From Acidilobaceae archaeon (GTDB taxonomy: Archaea > Thermoproteota > Thermoprotei_A > Sulfolobales > Acidilobaceae): DNA of 7,778 nt. Position 1 is the first letter of the stretch. Each line of letters opens with the position of its first letter. Below are positions 5,863 through 7,778 of this stretch, piece after piece. Both the position numbers and the translations under genes were made by a program. The notes below the pieces were generated by a model that worked only from the letters and a program-made list of their open reading frames with translations, was not told the DNA's origin and did not search any database. Location of the stretch: positions 1 to 7,778 of the forward strand of contig JALSQL010000131.1 in NCBI GenBank assembly GCA_026985435.1, in the 5' to 3' direction.

Positions 5863-6809
5863 TAGACGCCGACCTCCCCCGCCGCGCAGCCGCCCACGGG
5901 GCAGGAGGCGGCCGGGGCCTCCAGGGGCCTGGCCCTCGCAGCTATGTCCTCGAAGCCCAGCCTCCTACCCCGGCCCTGGTAGAAGGGCTTCCCGCCGGCG
6001 ACCCTCGCCTCAGCCTCCAGGAGCCGCCTCCACCAGTGGGGGTAGAGGGCCTGGAGCCTCCTGTAGTAGTGGGGGCTGGCGTTGTATGGGCAGTAGACGC
6101 AGTTCGCGCTCCCGCCGAGGGTCTCGTAGAGGGGGTTCAGGGGGAGGCGGCGCTCCCGTATGTACTCCATGACCATGCCTGTGGTCCAGGAGATTATCGG
6201 CTTGAAGAATATGGTCTTCCACCCTGGTATCCTGCCCAGCACACCCGCCCGGGCCCAGCTCCTCCTCCACCCCGAGTCGCCAGCCTTGACCCCGGTGGCG
6301 GTCACCCTGCCGGGGAGGTGCCTGTTCACCACCTGCGTCTTGAAGGTGGTCATGCACCACCTCCTCCTGGGGCCCGGCCACCCCCACCTCTCCACGAGCT
6401 CGTAGAAGCTGTGCCGCACGCTCCGGAGGTGGAGGAAGCCCCGGCCGGGCTCTAGCCCGTAGAGGCTGGCGACCCGGTAGGCGTAGCGTATGTTCTCCTC
6501 GTGCGTGTTCCCCGGTATCTCGATGTAGGCGGCCACGTAGCGGCCCGGCCCCAGGGCCCTGTGGGCCAGGTCGAGCGCCACGAGGCTGTCCTTCCCGCCG
6601 GAGAACATCACGACGAGCGGGCCCCTAACACCGCCCAGCCCCTCCTCCACAGCCCTCCCCACGAGCCTGTACGCCTCAAGGCTAGCCTCCACCGCCCCAT
6701 CAAGCCCGGGCCCGGCGCCAGCTAGGAGCTCCGAGAGCCTCGAGTCCAGCTCGGCAAGCTCCGGCGGGAGGAGGCTCCTAGCCTCAACCCTACCCCTAGC
6801 CGCGGCCAC
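5862..6809 (-). CDS. PAPS reductase-family PP-loop protein with three-Cys pattern
   Basis: This 315-residue cytoplasmic protein belongs to the CysH/PAPS reductase-like branch of the PP-loop ATP pyrophosphatases. The PP-loop SGGKDS is at 70-75. ATGVKAGDSGWRR (171-183) matches the family's GVRAxES-R segment, and KPIISWTTGMVMEYIRERRLPLNPLYE (203-229) matches the PIxxWTxxDVxxYIxxxxLPxNPLY block. RRWCMTTFK (149-157) and NCVYCPY (236-242) give Cys152 plus a CxxC pair (237, 240), which could hold an Fe-S cluster or zinc; a CPVGGC tail adds Cys303 and Cys308. The family includes sulfate-activation reductases, DndC-like and other sulfur-transfer enzymes, so the reaction is not assigned. GTG 6809 is chosen because GGGGGTG sits six bases upstream, the same arrangement as in the NikR-like gene. 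The frame stays open to 6974, but that extension crosses the promoter and tandem repeat. Confidence 0.8.
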   Translation of the reverse strand: MAAARGRVEARSLLPPELAELDSRLSELLAGAGPGLDGAVEASLEAYRLVGRAVEEGLGGVRGPLVVMFSGGKDSLVALDLAHRALGPGRYVAAYIEIPGNTHEENIRYAYRVASLYGLEPGRGFLHLRSVRHSFYELVERWGWPGPRRRWCMTTFKTQVVNRHLPGRVTATGVKAGDSGWRRSWARAGVLGRIPGWKTIFFKPIISWTTGMVMEYIRERRLPLNPLYETLGGSANCVYCPYNASPHYYRRLQALYPHWWRRLLEAEARVAGGKPFYQGRGRRLGFEDIAARARPLEAPAASCPVGGCAAGEVGV

Positions 6810-6820
6810 AAAGCGCACCC

Positions 6821-6847
6821 CCGATGGGCGGTAATACCGATGGGCGG
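6821..6847. repeat. Tandem 11-base repeat in the PP-loop gene leader
   Basis: CCGATGGGCGG occurs at 6821-6831 and again at 6837-6847, separated by TAATA (16-base period). The join GGTA-A-TACC (6830-6838) is itself a small palindrome. The repeats span the predicted transcription start of the PP-loop gene and touch its ribosome site. They may be an operator or a leader-RNA element. Confidence 0.6.
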
Positions 6848-6856
6848 CCGACCCCC

Positions 6857-6863
6857 TAAAAGG
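6857..6863 (-). promoter_or_regulatory. TATA-like box for the PP-loop gene
   Basis: On the minus strand CTTTTAG sits in an otherwise GC-rich stretch. It predicts transcription from about 6834, within the tandem repeat, and a leader near 25 bases to GTG 6809. On the plus strand the same bases (CTAAAAG) could instead serve the divergent ArcS-like gene. Confidence 0.4.
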
Positions 6864-6865
6864 GT

Positions 6866-7654
6866 GTGAAAGTGGAAATCCTGAAACGCCGCCTTCAGGG
6901 GGTGCCGCCCAAACGGCGGGGGCGCTTAGCCGTGGAGAAGCGTGGGGAACCAGGGGGTAAACGGGGCTCCACACGTGGGAGGCGCTACACCATACCCAAA
7001 ACCCAAGCCGGCTGGCCGGTCAGGCCCGACCCCAGCCGCGGGCCGGACCCGGGCCTAACAGGCCCGGCCGCCTGGGGGCACCCCGCAGCGGCGGGGTGGA
7101 GGAGGTGGACAGCCAGCTCCTGGGAGCCCAGGGGCTGCCTGGTACTCATAACCCCCTGCTCGAACGTGAAGCCCTACCCGCGAAGCCCCCAGTCGGCCAA
7201 GATTAGGGGGGCCCTCAGGAGGCTGGGCCTCTGGGACCCCCGGGGCCCCGGCTACAGGGGGGCCCCGCTGGGCGTGGATTGGGTCTACCTCTCAGACCTC
7301 CTAGGGCTGGTGCCGTACGAGGCCGCCCACCGCTACCCCGCGTGCTGCTACGAGTACCCCCCAAGCCTCCTTACCCCCCGCCAGGAGGGGGAGCTGGCCG
7401 AGGCCCTGGCCGGGGCGCTCTCGAGGGCGGCCAGGAGGGGGGCGGTGCTGGTGGCGTACCTCCCCAGGAGGCACGCCTCCATACTCAGGGCGGCCCTCCA
7501 CGCTGCCAGCCCGGGGCCCAGGGTGGAGTGGGTGCCCTACCACCTCTTCCGGGGGCACAGGGCGCTCGAGAGGGCCCTGGCGAGGCTAGCCGAGGAGGCC
7601 AGCGGTAAGGGCTGCGGCGACGGCGGCGTTGAGCGCGGCGAGGGCGGCCGCTAG
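6866..7654 (+). CDS. Archaeosine synthase (ArcS) C-terminal-like domain protein, start uncertain
   Basis: The recognisable domain begins at LVLITPCSNVKPYP, encoded from 7139. PC-x3-KPY-x2-S-x2-S fits the signature I recall for ArcS, the amidinotransferase that turns preQ0 into archaeosine in tRNA (PC-x3-KPY-x2-S-x2-H), except that the final His is Ser. DWVYLSDLLGLVPYEAAHRYPACCYEYP also resembles the ArcS/TGT-related domain (VPxELxxxYPAxxYDxP). ArcS proteins are far longer and carry a PUA domain; this one is about 170 residues past the motif start. The frame is open from GTG 6866, but its first 91 codons are Arg/Gly/Pro-rich, use CGG, CGT and AAA more than the rest, and fall in hairpin-rich DNA. 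No ATG, GTG or TTG is in frame between 6935 and 7139. The true start is unresolved. The last 69 bases overlap the opposing gene. It is divergent from the PP-loop gene. Confidence 0.6.
   Translation: MKVEILKRRLQGVPPKRRGRLAVEKRGEPGGKRGSTRGRRYTIPKTQAGWPVRPDPSRGPDPGLTGPAAWGHPAAAGWRRWTASSWEPRGCLVLITPCSNVKPYPRSPQSAKIRGALRRLGLWDPRGPGYRGAPLGVDWVYLSDLLGLVPYEAAHRYPACCYEYPPSLLTPRQEGELAEALAGALSRAARRGAVLVAYLPRRHASILRAALHAASPGPRVEWVPYHLFRGHRALERALARLAEEASGKGCGDGGVERGEGGR
6870..7138. other. Hairpin-rich stretch of doubtful coding potential
   Basis: This stretch before the ArcS-like domain is open on the plus strand but unlike its neighbours in codon use. It contains a run of perfect or near-perfect stems: CCGCC/GGCGG (6905-6919), GGCCCG/CGGGCC (7023-7044), CCGGGCC-TAACA-GGCCCGG (7049-7067), CACCCCGC-AGCG-GCGGGGTG (7079-7098) and CAGCTCCTGG-GAGC-CCAGGGGCTG (7114-7137, one G-U pair). 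GGCGCT is repeated at 6921 and 6981. It may be a structured leader, an RNA gene, or merely GC-rich DNA. No tRNA, SRP RNA or RNase P RNA core is recognisable. Confidence 0.35.
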
Positions 7655-7777
7655 AACCCTCGCCTCCAGCCTAAGCATCTCCTCGAGCGGCAGGTAGCCC
7701 CGGGGAAGCCAGCGGGCGAGCCCGGCCCTCCTCTCCTCCACGAGGGCCGCCAGCCCCGGAGCCTCCCCGCCAGCGCC
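7586..7777 (-). CDS. C-terminal end of an unidentified membrane-associated protein (partial)
   Basis: A minus-strand frame enters from the right edge and ends at TAG (7586-7588), giving the last 63 residues of a longer protein. It reads APGLAALVEERRAGLARWL, then PRGYLPLEEMLRLEARVL, then an Ala/Leu-rich hydrophobic helix (AAALAALNAAVAAALTAGLLG). The pattern suggests an amphipathic helix followed by a membrane or packing helix at the C-terminus. Codons are strongly G/C in the third position with AGG arginines, as in the other genes here. It converges with the ArcS-like gene and overlaps its 3' end by 69 bases, covering only the Gly-rich tail of that protein. The family is not recognisable from this fragment. 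Confidence 0.5.
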   Translation of the reverse strand, partial: GAGGEAPGLAALVEERRAGLARWLPRGYLPLEEMLRLEARVLAAALAALNAAVAAALTAGLLG

Positions 7778-7778
7778 G

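Noticed and set aside
5143..5865. Long plus-strand open frame opposite the crotonase
   Set aside because: Same reason: antisense shadow of a clear crotonase gene and its promoter gap.
6866..6900. RNase P RNA, from GTGGAAATCC resembling the conserved GAGGAAAGTCC
   Set aside because: The match is inexact and no other conserved RNase P region, such as ACAGAA or the 3' P4 strand, was found.
6810..6974. N-terminal extension of the PP-loop protein up to 6974
   Set aside because: It would cross the TATA-like box, the tandem 11-mer and the divergent region; GTG 6809 has a well-placed GGGGGTG.
6996..7070. SRP RNA, from a GGTCAGGCCCG sequence reminiscent of helix 8
   Set aside because: The following GGAAGG and GCAGC elements of the conserved SRP core are missing.
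1..7778. tRNA genes, CRISPR array, insertion sequence or attachment site
   Set aside because: Reading both strands I found no tRNA T-loop and acceptor pairing, no spaced repeat array, no transposase and no terminal inverted repeats with target duplication.

Overview
This window looks like a piece of a very GC-rich archaeal chromosome, most probably from a hyperthermophilic member of the Thermoproteota (Crenarchaeota). The reasons are archaeal TATA-like boxes in most gaps between transcription units, frequent GTG and TTG starts, GGGGGTG-type ribosome sites, AGG as the usual arginine codon, and gene families common in that group (ArsR-type winged helix, CopG/NikR regulator, glutaminase-free asparagine synthase-like protein, ArcS-like domain). 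The species cannot be named from the sequence. I see no tRNA, rRNA, CRISPR array or insertion sequence.

Layout from left to right. Bases 1-87 hold the last 28 codons of an unidentified gene, closed by a hairpin on its stop codon. A promoter and a two-gene plus-strand unit follow (181-770): a winged-helix regulator whose stop overlaps the start of a small membrane protein with three predicted helices. Two minus-strand genes come next, a P1B-type metal ATPase (1801-3564) and, downstream of it with its own TATA-like box, an asparagine synthase-like protein with a C-terminal Cys-rich knuckle (782-1744). The ATPase is divergent from a NikR/CopG-like regulator (3676-4050), and the short region between them carries three related copies of a GCTACTAT/CTATTAGC element around an AT-rich palindrome. 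The regulator converges with a minus-strand pair, a crotonase and a zinc medium-chain dehydrogenase (4040-5799), joined by a four-base TTGA overlap. Upstream of the pair is a PAPS-reductase-family PP-loop protein (5862-6809) with its own promoter and a tandem 11-base repeat in its leader. It is divergent from a gene (6866-7654) whose C-terminal part matches the archaeosine synthase (ArcS) signature motif. A minus-strand gene enters from the right edge (7586-7777).

How the genes may work together. The regulator and ATPase form a plausible self-contained metal-responsive unit, notable because both depart from canonical metal ligands: the regulator lacks two of the four NikR nickel ligands, and the transporter has CPS in place of CPC. 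The crotonase and dehydrogenase probably act on a common acyl-CoA or alcohol/ketone route that I cannot name. The PP-loop protein and ArcS-like protein suggest RNA or base modification chemistry, but this is inference. The least explained DNA is 6870-7138, a hairpin-rich stretch before the ArcS-like domain where coding potential is doubtful.
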